DNA of 15,707 bases from contig CAADSR010000068.1 in NCBI GenBank assembly GCA_900751685.1, positions 1 through 15,707 on the forward strand, in the 5' to 3' direction. The notes beneath the pieces were generated by a model. That model made no database searches. It worked only from the letters and a program-made list of their open reading frames with translations, and was not told the DNA's origin. This DNA is from Clostridia bacterium (GTDB lineage Bacteria; Bacillota; Clostridia; UBA1381). Each line of letters begins with the position of its first letter. Position 1 is the stretch's first letter. The position numbers were made by a program, and so were the translations under genes. This document shows positions 7,424 through 14,822 of this stretch, piece after piece.

Positions 7424-8734
7424 TTACCGTTCCATTTTCCAGAATTGTGCGCTGTAAGCGGGGAGCTCGCTTCCGCCGCCAAAATCATGAGCGTTCCCGG
7501 TGATCAAGTCCTCTGCCATGCCGCAGCCCGCATCAAAGTGGACTGTAACAGGCTGGTCATCCGCATTGATCGCCACCAATACCCGTTCCCCTTCATAGCT
7601 GCGTTCAAAGATACAATGCTTGTTTTGAAGGACAATGGATTTAAAGTCCCCATGACAAAGGGGTTTGCTGCCTTTATGGGCGGCTGCCAGCTTACCGATC
7701 CATTCTGTCAATGAAGTTTGCTCCGGCGCATCGAAGCTCGCCCTTAGGGCTGGGTCACCTTCGCTTTTATCCGCTTTTGCACCCCATTCGCTGCCATAAT
7801 AAACACAAGGGATTCCTGGCATGCCGAAGAGCAGGGCATAAACAAGAGGCAGGTGCTCCGGGTTTGTGAGGATGCTGGCAATGCGTGACACATCATGGTT
7901 ATCCACAAAGCACAAGAGGTGTTTCCCGCGGTATAGCGTCCAGTTCTCAGGGCCAAATTGGCGTAGAAGGGAATGGATGATCTCAAACATATTCATCGAA
8001 TTAAAGCTGGAATAGATCCCTTTATAGCACTCATAGTTTGTGCAGCTATCCAGCATTTCATCATTGACGAATTGATTGTAATCTCCATGAAGAAGCTCGC
8101 CCAGCAGCAGGAAATCCGGCTTTAGCTCCTTACAAAAGGTATGGAGCCGTTTTAGGAAATCTTTGTCCAGGCAGTAAGCCACATCCAGCCGCAGGCCGTC
8201 GATATCAAATTCTTCTACCCAGCCCCGGATGCAATCAAACAGATGCTGGATCACAGCCTCGTTGCGGAGGTTCAATTTGACCAGGTCAAAATGGCCTTCC
8301 CAGCCTTCATACCAAAGGCCGTCATCATAATTAGAGTTACCGCCGAAGTCAATAAAGAACCAATCCTTATAAGGGGATGCCTCCCTGTTTTTCAAAACGT
8401 CCTGAAATGCCCAGAAACCGCGTCCTACATGGTTAAACACCCCGTCCAGAACCACTCTTATTTCAGCTGCGTGTAATTTTTCGCAGACCTCTGTAAAATC
8501 CCGGTTTGTTCCCAGGCGGCAATCAAGCTTTGTATAGTCCCGGGTATTATAGCCGTGGGTATCGGATTCAAACACCGGCGAAAAATAGACCGCGTTTGCG
8601 CCCAATCCTTGAATATGACTGATCCAATCCGTTACTTTCTGGATCCTGGATACGCACACCCCATCATTTTCAAACGGGGCGCCGCAAAACCCCAGGGGAT
8701 AAATTTGATAAAAAACACTTTCATAAGCCCACAT
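7424..8734 (-). CDS. Cytoplasmic GH13 alpha-amylase family glycoside hydrolase
   Basis: 436 residues from the ATG at 8734 (MWAYESVFYQIYPLGF). This start is preferred over a GTG at 8773 because GAGAGG lies about 9 nt before it. All four GH13 regions are present: DGVFNH (residues 97-102), GLRLDVAY with nucleophile D184, LLGELLHGD with acid/base E213, and FVDNHD with the transition-state Asp at D281. There is no signal peptide, so it acts inside the cell on imported maltodextrin or related alpha-glucans. The short N-terminus lacks the extra domain of neopullulanase/cyclomaltodextrinase, and a small beta domain ends the protein ('RVLVAINADDQPVTVHF'). It converges on the phosphofructokinase gene and has its own promoter. 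Exact specificity (amylase, alpha-glucosidase or dextrinase) cannot be told. Confidence 0.93.
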   Translation of the reverse strand: MWAYESVFYQIYPLGFCGAPFENDGVCVSRIQKVTDWISHIQGLGANAVYFSPVFESDTHGYNTRDYTKLDCRLGTNRDFTEVCEKLHAAEIRVVLDGVFNHVGRGFWAFQDVLKNREASPYKDWFFIDFGGNSNYDDGLWYEGWEGHFDLVKLNLRNEAVIQHLFDCIRGWVEEFDIDGLRLDVAYCLDKDFLKRLHTFCKELKPDFLLLGELLHGDYNQFVNDEMLDSCTNYECYKGIYSSFNSMNMFEIIHSLLRQFGPENWTLYRGKHLLCFVDNHDVSRIASILTNPEHLPLVYALLFGMPGIPCVYYGSEWGAKADKSEGDPALRASFDAPEQTSLTEWIGKLAAAHKGSKPLCHGDFKSIVLQNKHCIFERSYEGERVLVAINADDQPVTVHFDAGCGMAEDLITGNAHDFGGGSELPAYSAQFWKMER

Positions 8735-8807
8735 AGTGACCATCCTCTCTCGGTTGAGTTCGTCCAATTGCACAAAATTGGAATGAAATCCCGGTTTGTT
8801 TTAGTTT

Positions 8808-8836
8808 ATTATATCATAGCATATGCAAAAGCACAA
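8808..8836 (-). promoter_or_regulatory. Promoter for the GH13 amylase gene
   Basis: Read on the minus strand: TTGTGC (8836-8831), 17-bp spacer, TATAAT (8813-8808), with extended -10 TGA immediately upstream. The -10 is consensus. Leader length is about 65-70 nt to the ATG at 8734. Confidence 0.7.
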
Positions 8837-8927
8837 GAAAGATTTACGTGACAAAAAAACATTGTATGAAAAGATAAAATATTTAATCAGAATCATATTA
8901 TTAAGTATAGGGATGGTGTGACAAAAC

Positions 8928-8956
8928 TTGACAACAAAATTGTTTTGGTGTATACT
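8928..8956 (+). promoter_or_regulatory. Strong promoter for the first LRR gene
   Basis: Consensus TTGACA (8928-8933), 17-bp spacer, TATACT (8951-8956). The surroundings (TGACAAAAC before the -35, TTGTTTT in the spacer, AAAAAT after the -10) closely match the promoter of the second LRR gene at 11922-11950. Confidence 0.8.
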
Positions 8957-9238
8957 AAAAATACGAATAGGGACTCATAATCATATGTTTATTTTGTTGA
9001 AATATTATAAAAATGAATTTTTGAAAAAAAACGGCCATAAAATTTTCGGATTCGACAAATTTCAAACATAGAGTGCGGTAGATGAAAAATATTTATAGAT
9101 ATTGATTTTGGCGGGCGTTTAATTGTTTTAACAATTTTGCAGCAGCATAAAGAACAAAAGGGGGAGGGTATTTATTTATATAAAAGAATAGCGGTGGGAT
9201 ATAAAATAAAACAAGAAGAATTAAAGGAGGGCTTTTAA

Positions 9239-11671
9239 ATGAGAGAGAAGATTTTAAGCGTGGTAACGGCGTTGGCGGTGATTACCGGTTCCGCTTATTT
9301 ACCTGTATTTGCGCAGAGTGATTTAGAGAGAGAAACAATGCAAGCGCAGTATGAAGGCTTTGAGAACGGTAGGGAACTGCAGCCATTAACAGAAGCAGGC
9401 CGGTTTCTAAATGCAGAAGGAAATGAAGAAGAGAATATCTCTTCGACAGCAACCAATATGTACGGGGATTTAGAGTATGGGATATTTGAAAATAATGAGG
9501 TTACAATACGCCGCTGTAATAAATCTGCAACAGTTGTTGAGATCCCGTCGCAAATTGAGGGTATGAATGTAACAAGTATCCAGCCGGAAGCATTTCGTGG
9601 ATGCAGTAATTTAACTCAAGTAACGATCAACGAAGGGCTTGTATATATAATGAATAATGCGTTTGAGGATTGCACAAGCCTGACAGATATCGTGCTTCCG
9701 GAGAGCGTAACACAAATAGAAAGAGATACCTTCCGGAATTGTACATCATTAAAAAATATATCGATCCCTGCCGGTGTAGAGAAAATGGATGATGTGTTTT
9801 ATGGTTGTGCCAGTATGGAAAATATCAATGTGGATGAAAATAATCAAAATTATTGCTCGGTGGACGGGGTGCTTTTTAATAAGAGTAAAACCTTCCTGCT
9901 GATATATCCCAATGGCAGAACAGGCCCGTATGTCATTCCGGATGGAGCGACGATGTTAGAAGGGCTTGCATTTGCAAACTGTAGTGGTTTGACGGAAGTA
10001 ACGATTCCATCCAGTGTGGAAATGATAAGAAATTCAACTTTTTCAAATTGCACAGGTCTGACTAGTATTACGGTCCCGGATGGAATGAAGAGTGTTGGAG
10101 CAGATGTATTTTCTGGATGCGCGAATCTAAAAAGTGTAAACTTTCCCGACAGTTTGACAAGTATTGGAGAGGGTGCTTTTAAAGGCTGCATTAGTTTGAC
10201 TGATGTAAATATTCCGGTGAATGTAACACAGATTAATAAGCAAACATTTTACGGATGTGAAAGCCTGGCTTCTATAAATATCCCTGAAAATGTACAAGCG
10301 GTTGGAGAGGCGGCATTTGAGGGCTGCAGCAGCTTAGCTGGGATCACACTACCAGAGGGGATCACTAGTATAGAGAAGAGGACTTTTTATGGCTGTGAAA
10401 ATCTAATGAATATAGTCATTCCAAACAATGTAACCCAAATTGATACATATGCATTTTATGGGTGCAGCGCATTGACACAGATTAATATTCCTTCTGCAGT
10501 CTCCAATTTAGGCATAGATGTATTTGCTAAATGTAGAAATCTAACAAATATCAGTGTAGATGAGAAAAATAAGGAATACAGTTCTGCTGATGGAAGTTTA
10601 TTTAATAAAGATAAAAGTATATTAATACGGTATGGCGGAAATAAAGCTAGTTCATATGTTGTCCCAGAGGATGTGGTTAGTATAGAGCAGCATGCATTTT
10701 CGGACTGTGCTATTTTAGAAAATATCAGTATGACGGATAATGTAACAAGTATTGGAAAAGAGGCATTTAAAAATTGTATAGATTTGGTGAATGCAACCCT
10801 TTCCAATGGAATGACAGAGATTACAGACAGCATGTTCAGTGGATGTGAAAATTTGAAGAGTGTAAAAATCCCTGATTTTATAAACACATTAGGATGGTAT
10901 GCGTTTAAGGATTGTAAAAACCTACAGAGTATAGAACTTCCTGAAGGTATCAAGACAATTAATAATGAGACATTTAAAAATTGTATATCGTTAGAAAATA
11001 TAGTTATTCCTAATAGTGTAGAAAATATTAGAGATTCTGCATTTTTATCCTGTAAAAGTTTAAAGGATATAGTAATCCCAAATGGAGTTAAAATTATTGA
11101 AGATTTTGCATTTGACAGTTGTGAAAGTTTAGTATCTATTATGCTTCCTGAAAGTATAACAGATATAGGTGCCCGGTCATTTTCTTTGTGTAGTAGGTTA
11201 AAAAGTGTTACGATTTCAGAGGGAATAAAAAATATAGGACAAATGGCCTTTTGGGGCTGTGCAAACCTGGCAGATGTATATTACAGTGGTACAGAAGAGC
11301 AATGGAAACAAATTTCAATATATCCGGAAAATACAGGTTTTGAGGGAGTAGAGCTCCATTACAATTCTGTTTTGCCTAAAGTAGAATATGAATATTTGAT
11401 TAATAGTATTACAATAGCCGACCAGCAGGTGAGCGTGAATGTGACGAATCAAGAAGGGGATGGAGCAGAGCATGTAATTGCAATAGCCCTGTTTGATTCA
11501 GAAAACAATTTTGCAGGAGTTGTGACCCAAACGGTAGCCATAGAAGCTGGACAAACGAAGGATATATCTGTGGAGATGCAGCCGGGTGATAATGTAAAAA
11601 TAGCAGCACTCATATGGGACGGTATGGACAGCATGAATCCGATGAGCAGGAAGCTGGAAAAACAGTTGTAA
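9239..11671 (+). CDS. Secreted BspA-like leucine-rich-repeat protein (copy 1, full length)
   Basis: 810 residues, with AAAGGAGGG before the ATG. Residues 1-25 are a signal peptide (MREKILSVVTALAVITGSAY, then VFAQ). A paralogue-shared N-terminal domain lies at about 76-115 ('EVTIRRCNKSATVVEIPSQI'). Residues ~118-680 are about two dozen LRR_5 (BspA/TpLRR) repeats of about 23 residues, pattern L-x-x-I-x-I-P-x-x-V-x-x-I-x-x-x-A-F-x-x-C. Two inserted modules, 'NVDENNQNYCSVDGVLFNK' (197-215) and 'SVDEKNKEYSSADGSLFNK' (439-457), suggest internal duplication. It ends with YYSGTEEQWKQI (681-692) and a beta-rich domain (~715-810) with 'KIAALIWDGMDSMNPM', a motif seen at the ends of Gram-positive surface proteins. 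No LPXTG anchor, so secreted or non-covalently held. BspA-type LRRs often bind host or bacterial surfaces; the ligand here is unknown. Confidence 0.93.
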   Translation: MREKILSVVTALAVITGSAYLPVFAQSDLERETMQAQYEGFENGRELQPLTEAGRFLNAEGNEEENISSTATNMYGDLEYGIFENNEVTIRRCNKSATVVEIPSQIEGMNVTSIQPEAFRGCSNLTQVTINEGLVYIMNNAFEDCTSLTDIVLPESVTQIERDTFRNCTSLKNISIPAGVEKMDDVFYGCASMENINVDENNQNYCSVDGVLFNKSKTFLLIYPNGRTGPYVIPDGATMLEGLAFANCSGLTEVTIPSSVEMIRNSTFSNCTGLTSITVPDGMKSVGADVFSGCANLKSVNFPDSLTSIGEGAFKGCISLTDVNIPVNVTQINKQTFYGCESLASINIPENVQAVGEAAFEGCSSLAGITLPEGITSIEKRTFYGCENLMNIVIPNNVTQIDTYAFYGCSALTQINIPSAVSNLGIDVFAKCRNLTNISVDEKNKEYSSADGSLFNKDKSILIRYGGNKASSYVVPEDVVSIEQHAFSDCAILENISMTDNVTSIGKEAFKNCIDLVNATLSNGMTEITDSMFSGCENLKSVKIPDFINTLGWYAFKDCKNLQSIELPEGIKTINNETFKNCISLENIVIPNSVENIRDSAFLSCKSLKDIVIPNGVKIIEDFAFDSCESLVSIMLPESITDIGARSFSLCSRLKSVTISEGIKNIGQMAFWGCANLADVYYSGTEEQWKQISIYPENTGFEGVELHYNSVLPKVEYEYLINSITIADQQVSVNVTNQEGDGAEHVIAIALFDSENNFAGVVTQTVAIEAGQTKDISVEMQPGDNVKIAALIWDGMDSMNPMSRKLEKQL

Positions 11672-11788
11672 TGCCTTTGGCTGTATGTAGTACTTAATGA
11701 AAATAGGGGACCTCTTGTCTTATCGGGAAAATAAAATAAGAGGAAATATATGAAGAAAATTTTAAAGTGACGGGAACTTAAAAATAAG

Positions 11789-11861
11789 GCAGTGGAAAAG
11801 TCCTTCTGTATGATGGAAAAAGCTCTATTTTACAGGTTTGGATTTTATCCGCTGCTTTTTT
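11789..11861 (+). terminator. Terminator of the first LRR gene
   Basis: GCAGTGGAAAAGTCC (11789-11803) pairs with GGATTTTATCCGCTGC (11840-11855), with one bulge and wobbles. An inner stem CTGTA/TACAG closes the loop. Six Ts follow (11856-11861). It lies 117 bp after the stop codon, so it leaves a long 3' tail. Confidence 0.7.
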
Positions 11862-11874
11862 GTGTTGCAACACA
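11861..11874. promoter_or_regulatory. Perfect 14-bp palindrome, candidate operator
   Basis: TGTGTTGCAACACA reads the same on both strands. It lies 47 bp upstream of the -35 box of the second LRR gene and overlaps the last T of the preceding terminator. Position and symmetry suit a dimeric activator site. No equivalent is seen upstream of the first LRR gene. Function is inference. Confidence 0.4.
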
Positions 11875-11921
11875 TTTATTGTATCTCACAAATTAGAGAC
11901 AACAAGAAAATATGACAAAAG

Positions 11922-11950
11922 TTGACAGGAAACTTGTTTTATAGTATAAT
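11922..11950 (+). promoter_or_regulatory. Consensus promoter for the second LRR gene
   Basis: TTGACA (11922-11927), 17-bp spacer, TATAAT (11945-11950): both boxes are consensus. Flanks resemble the first LRR promoter: TGACAAAA just before the -35, TTGTTTT in the same part of the spacer, and AAAAAT after the -10. Confidence 0.85.
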
Positions 11951-12126
11951 AAAAATGGTAATAAAATTCAAAAATATATTATTTGAAAAAAGTATAGTAC
12001 TTATTCCTAAGAAGAAATAAGCACGTATTAAACACAAGAAGAAATATTTTTATAAAAATAAAGCTGGCACTTTAATAAAGGTGAAATAAATATAAAGTGT
12101 AAAATTAAATTAAAAGGAGATTTTTA

Positions 12127-13500
12127 ATGAAAGAAAAACTTTTAAGTATAGTAGTAGCGTTCGTGATGCTTGTTGGTTCGGCCGGACCTCTGGCGTTTGC
12201 GCTGGAAGAACCGGAGAAAAACGTTTCAATAAGCTTGCAAGACCCTGTTAAAGGACACATAGGGCAAAATGTGTGTTTAGATCAAAATAATCTAGGGCTG
12301 GCAAAGGGAGAAGAGAGTGAGGATTCTTCACTTGATTCCACAACCTATACTTATAAAGATTTAATGTATATCATAAAGGACGGGGAAATTACAATTTATG
12401 GCTGTAATAAATCAGCAGAAGTAGCTGAAATACCGGCACAGATTGACGGGATGGATGTAACTCAAATAGGGGAGAAAGCATTCTATCAATGTGAAAATTT
12501 GAGGCATGTGACAATTCCAGATAGTATAAAAAAAATTAAAGATAGTGCATTTGCATATTGTGAAAGTTTAAAAAGTATTATACTCCCGGATAGTGTGATA
12601 GAAGTAGGAACGGGGGCGTTCTCGCATTGTAGTTCATTGACAGATGTAAAACTTTCAGGTAGCTTAAAAATAATCAGTGTAAGTATGTTTGAACAGTGTA
12701 CAAACTTGGCAGAAATAACGATTCCAGAAAATATTGAAGAAATAGACTATAAAGCTTTTGAATATTGTGTGAGATTAGCAAGGGTCATTTTTTTACCTGG
12801 TATCACACATATCGGTGATTATGCATTTAATGGGTGTAAACGTCTAACAAAGATAGTCCTTCCGAATAGCATAACAAGAATTGGGGAGTTGGCATTTTAT
12901 AGGTGTATAGATTTAGCTGATATAATCCTTCCGGAGGATGTAGTAAGCATAGGGGAGGCTGCATTTCAATATACAAAGTGGTATAACAATCAGGAGGATG
13001 GGTTGATTTACATAGGAAATATATTATGTTGTTATAAAGGTACTATGCCTAAAGATACAGTGGTGACTGTAAAAGATGGTACAATAGCAATAGCGGATGG
13101 TGCGTTTAGCAATGAATATAATTTAACGGGTGTTCTTCTTCCTGCAGGTATAGCAACTATTCCATGTAATGCGTTTTTTTATTGTGAAGGTCTCGTAGAA
13201 GTAGAGCTCCCATTTGGTGTGGAGGTAATAGGAACAGGTGCTTTTTGGGGGTGTAAAAACCTAAAAAGTATAAGTATCCCAAAGGGGGTAACAACAATTG
13301 AGGAGGAGGCATTTCTTAATTGCTATAATATAACAAATATAGTCCTTCCAGATAGTGTGACATCAATTGGTCCGAGCGCATTTGAACAGTGTATAGAGTT
13401 GACGGAAATCAATATTCCAGCCAGTACAGCGGAGATAGGAAAAGAAGCATTCGTCAGCTGTTCAAGTTTAGTAATAATTAATGTAGATAAAATTCAATGA
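12127..13500 (+). CDS. Secreted BspA-like leucine-rich-repeat protein (copy 2, apparently 3'-truncated by the conjugative element)
   Basis: 457 residues, with AAAAGGAG before the ATG. The signal peptide (MKEKLLSIVVAFVMLVGSAG, then LAFA) resembles that of copy 1. Residues 76-130 align with copy 1 without a gap ('YGCNKSAEVAEIPAQIDGMD' against 'RRCNKSATVVEIPSQIEGMN'), showing the two are tandem paralogues. About 14 LRR_5 repeats follow, with one BspA-type 'KWYNNQEDGLIYIGN' insertion (~280-310). The protein ends 'SSLVIINVDKIQ' and stops. In copy 1 the same 'INVD' opens a module continuing ..NN..Y.S.DG.LFNK, then more repeats and the C-terminal domain; all are missing. The sequence after codon 454 changes to that of the mobile element. 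It still has promoter, start and signal peptide, so a shortened protein may be made. Confidence 0.85.
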   Translation: MKEKLLSIVVAFVMLVGSAGPLAFALEEPEKNVSISLQDPVKGHIGQNVCLDQNNLGLAKGEESEDSSLDSTTYTYKDLMYIIKDGEITIYGCNKSAEVAEIPAQIDGMDVTQIGEKAFYQCENLRHVTIPDSIKKIKDSAFAYCESLKSIILPDSVIEVGTGAFSHCSSLTDVKLSGSLKIISVSMFEQCTNLAEITIPENIEEIDYKAFEYCVRLARVIFLPGITHIGDYAFNGCKRLTKIVLPNSITRIGELAFYRCIDLADIILPEDVVSIGEAAFQYTKWYNNQEDGLIYIGNILCCYKGTMPKDTVVTVKDGTIAIADGAFSNEYNLTGVLLPAGIATIPCNAFFYCEGLVEVELPFGVEVIGTGAFWGCKNLKSISIPKGVTTIEEEAFLNCYNITNIVLPDSVTSIGPSAFEQCIELTEINIPASTAEIGKEAFVSCSSLVIINVDKIQ

Positions 13501-13553
13501 TTATCTCGGAAAGCCCTTGATTTACGGGCGTTTTCAAAGGATTGTAGGCTGAT

Positions 13554-13572
13554 TTTACTACCAATTTACTAC
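13554..13572. repeat. Short direct repeat near the element's left end
   Basis: TTTACTAC occurs at 13554-13561 and again at 13565-13572, an 11-bp period (about one helical turn). Tyrosine integrases of Tn916/Tn1549 type bind short direct repeats inside the element ends, so these could be arm-type sites. This is inference from position. Confidence 0.35.
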
Positions 13573-13692
13573 TTACGGAGTTAGCTTTGATATGCCGCCG
13601 AAATCCTTTTGAAGATAGACCCCATACCGCCGTTTGGAAATGGCGTGGCACATCAGCAATCAAATAGAGAAGCACAACACACCACCAGACAG

Positions 13693-13740
13693 GCGGCGTT
13701 ACCTATTCCCACACGGGAAAACAGGAACGCCGCTTTTTTT
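13693..13740 (+). terminator. Strong intrinsic terminator inside the element's left end
   Basis: GCGGCGTT (13693-13700) pairs with AACGCCGC (13726-13733), extended by a CC/GG step across a bulge. An inner stem TTCCC/GGGAA (13706-13710 with 13715-13719) has an ACAC loop. Seven Ts follow. It would block read-through from the interrupted LRR gene into the element, or act as an attenuator for the RepA-like gene. Confidence 0.85.
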
Positions 13741-13890
13741 ATGCCCTCATGTCACGCAGTAGGAGCAAAGGAAGCCTTGTATCATGGGGCTTTGCGGGCG
13801 CGGTTTTGACCGGGCAAGGGAAATATACCTTTTCCCTCAAAAACGCCATTCTACCGCGTGACAACCCCACAGCAAAGGAGTGATGAAGCT

Positions 13891-14808
13891 ATGGCAGTTT
13901 TCCGAGTGGAGCGCAACAAGGGCTATACCGTGATGAGCAACCACCACCTACGCAACAAGGAGCTGACCCTAAAGGCAAAGGGCTTGTTGTCGCAAATGCT
14001 GTCCTTGCCGGAGGATTGGGACTATACCCTTGCGGGGCTGTCCTACATCAACCGGGAAAGCATAGACGCTATCCGCACCGCCATATGGGAGCTTGAAAAA
14101 GCCGGATATATCACAAGGCGGCAGGGACGCGACGGCAAAGGCAAAATGACCGCTATCGAGTACACCATTTATGAGCAGCCGCAGCACCCGCCGGAATTGG
14201 ATTGTCCGATATTGGAAAATCCAACAGCGGATAACCCGGTATTGGAAAATCCGACAACGGATAACCCGACGACGGAAAATCCAATGCAATTAAATAAAGA
14301 GATACAAAGAACTGACTTACCAAAAACAGATTTATCCACTACGGATTTATCAAGTACCCATTCCATTCCTATCCTTTCCCCTGACCCCTCACCTTTGGGG
14401 CAGGACACGGCAGAGCCGGAACGGAAAGGAACGGGAAAGAACGACGCATACAAAATCTATGAGGAAATCATCAAGGACAATATCGAATACAACTTTCTCT
14501 TGCAGGACAGCAGCATTGACCGCGACCGTCTGAACGAGATTGTAGACCTCATGCTTGAAACGGTATGCACCGCGAGAAAGACAATCCGTATCGCCGGGGA
14601 CGACTACCCCGCAGAGCTTGTGAAAGCAAAGTTTATGAAGCTGAACAGCTCACACATTCAATTCGTGTTTGACTGTATGCGGGAGAACACCACCAAAATC
14701 CGCAACATCAAGCAGTATTTACGGGCGGTACTCTTTAACGCCCCGACCACCATTGACAGCTATTACACCGCCCTTGTCGCTCACGACATGGCAGACGGGA
14801 AAATCTGA
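13891..14808 (+). CDS. RepA-like replication-initiator-family HTH protein (DUF6017) of the conjugative element
   Basis: 305 residues from ATG 13891 (MAVFRVERNKGYTVMSNHHL), the usual start of this family; an in-frame GTG at 13858 would add 11 residues but lies before the AAAGGAG site. Residues ~15-85 form a winged-helix DNA-binding domain (LTLKAKGLLSQMLSLPEDWD, then YINRESIDAIRTAIWELEKA). A low-complexity linker follows, made of repeated ENPT(A/T)DNP units and then TDLx units. The last ~120 residues ('YKIYEEIIKDNIEYNFLLQD', 'IRNIKQYLRAVLFNAPTTID') match DUF6017. In Tn1549/CTn elements it is the first gene before the transfer genes and probably binds element DNA for replication or control. The DUF5348 gene starts 14 nt later, so they form one operon. 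Replication activity is inferred from family, not shown. Confidence 0.87.
   Translation: MAVFRVERNKGYTVMSNHHLRNKELTLKAKGLLSQMLSLPEDWDYTLAGLSYINRESIDAIRTAIWELEKAGYITRRQGRDGKGKMTAIEYTIYEQPQHPPELDCPILENPTADNPVLENPTTDNPTTENPMQLNKEIQRTDLPKTDLSTTDLSSTHSIPILSPDPSPLGQDTAEPERKGTGKNDAYKIYEEIIKDNIEYNFLLQDSSIDRDRLNEIVDLMLETVCTARKTIRIAGDDYPAELVKAKFMKLNSSHIQFVFDCMRENTTKIRNIKQYLRAVLFNAPTTIDSYYTALVAHDMADGKI
14209..14282 (+). repeat. 30-bp tandem repeat inside the RepA-like gene
   Basis: Two near-identical 30-bp units (14209-14238 and 14239-14268; each contains ATTGGAAAATCC and GGATAACCCG) and a partial third unit. They encode repeated (I/V)LENPT(A/T)DNP in the linker between the DNA-binding and DUF6017 domains. 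The 30-bp period keeps the frame, so copy number can vary without breaking the gene. Confidence 0.85.
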
Positions 14809-14822
14809 AAGGAGTACAGACC

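Larger units (their letters stand above)
8735..9238. other. Divergent intergenic region with promoters on both strands and a long LRR-gene leader
   Basis: 504 bases without a supported gene. It holds the minus-strand amylase promoter (8808-8836), the plus-strand promoter of the first LRR gene (8928-8956), and an AT-rich leader of about 275 nt. In the leader I see a small hairpin AATTGTT/AACAATT (9121-9136) and a purine run GGGGGAGGG near 9161 that resembles a ribosome binding site but has no credible start after it. I do not recognise a known riboswitch. The true ribosome binding site is AAAGGAGGG near 9224. Confidence 0.5.
11672..12126. other. Intergenic region between the two LRR genes
   Basis: 455 bases, no supported gene. 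It contains a weak repeat CCTCTT/AAGAGG (about 11711-11743), a large terminator (11789-11861), a 14-bp palindrome (11861-11874), the promoter of the second LRR gene (11922-11950) and a leader of about 165 nt. The leader has a hairpin GCACTTTA/TAAAGTGT (12067-12074 with 12093-12100) ending about 14 nt before the AAGGAG ribosome binding site, which may stabilise the mRNA or affect translation. Confidence 0.55.
13501..13890. other. Non-coding left end of the conjugative element
   Basis: 390 bases with no credible gene. In order: a hairpin GCCC/GGGC (13513-13516 with 13526-13529) followed by GTTTT; a direct repeat TTTACTAC twice (13554-13572); a strong terminator (13693-13740); a short stem AGGGAAA/TTTCCCT (13817-13837); then AAAGGAG before the RepA-like gene. 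I found no clear sigma-A promoter here. This looks like an element end with insulation from outside transcription. Confidence 0.55.

Noticed and set aside
8735..8773. GTG at 8773 as the start of the GH13 gene
   Set aside because: The extra 13 residues (MQLDELNRERMVT) are not like the family and there is no good ribosome binding site; GAGAGG is well placed for the ATG at 8734.
8780..8800. Catabolite-repression (cre) site upstream of the GH13 gene
   Set aside because: TGAAATCCCGGTTTG does not fit the cre dyad: the central CG and matching half-site are out of register.
9155..9200. Small ORF after the GGGGGAGGG run in the LRR leader
   Set aside because: No ATG, GTG or TTG at a suitable distance starts a frame longer than a few codons.
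9590..11270. Repeated DNA in the LRR gene considered as a CRISPR-like array
   Set aside because: The repeats encode ~23-residue LRR_5 units in frame with diverged sequence; no constant DNA repeat with unique spacers.
13478..13675. Minus-strand 65-codon frame across the LRR/element junction
   Set aside because: It spans two DNA segments of different origin, has no recognisable domain or ribosome binding site, and overlaps the terminal hairpin and direct repeats.
13858..13890. GTG at 13858 as the start of the RepA-like gene
   Set aside because: AAAGGAG lies after this GTG and before ATG 13891, and the family normally begins MAVFRVERNKGYTVM.
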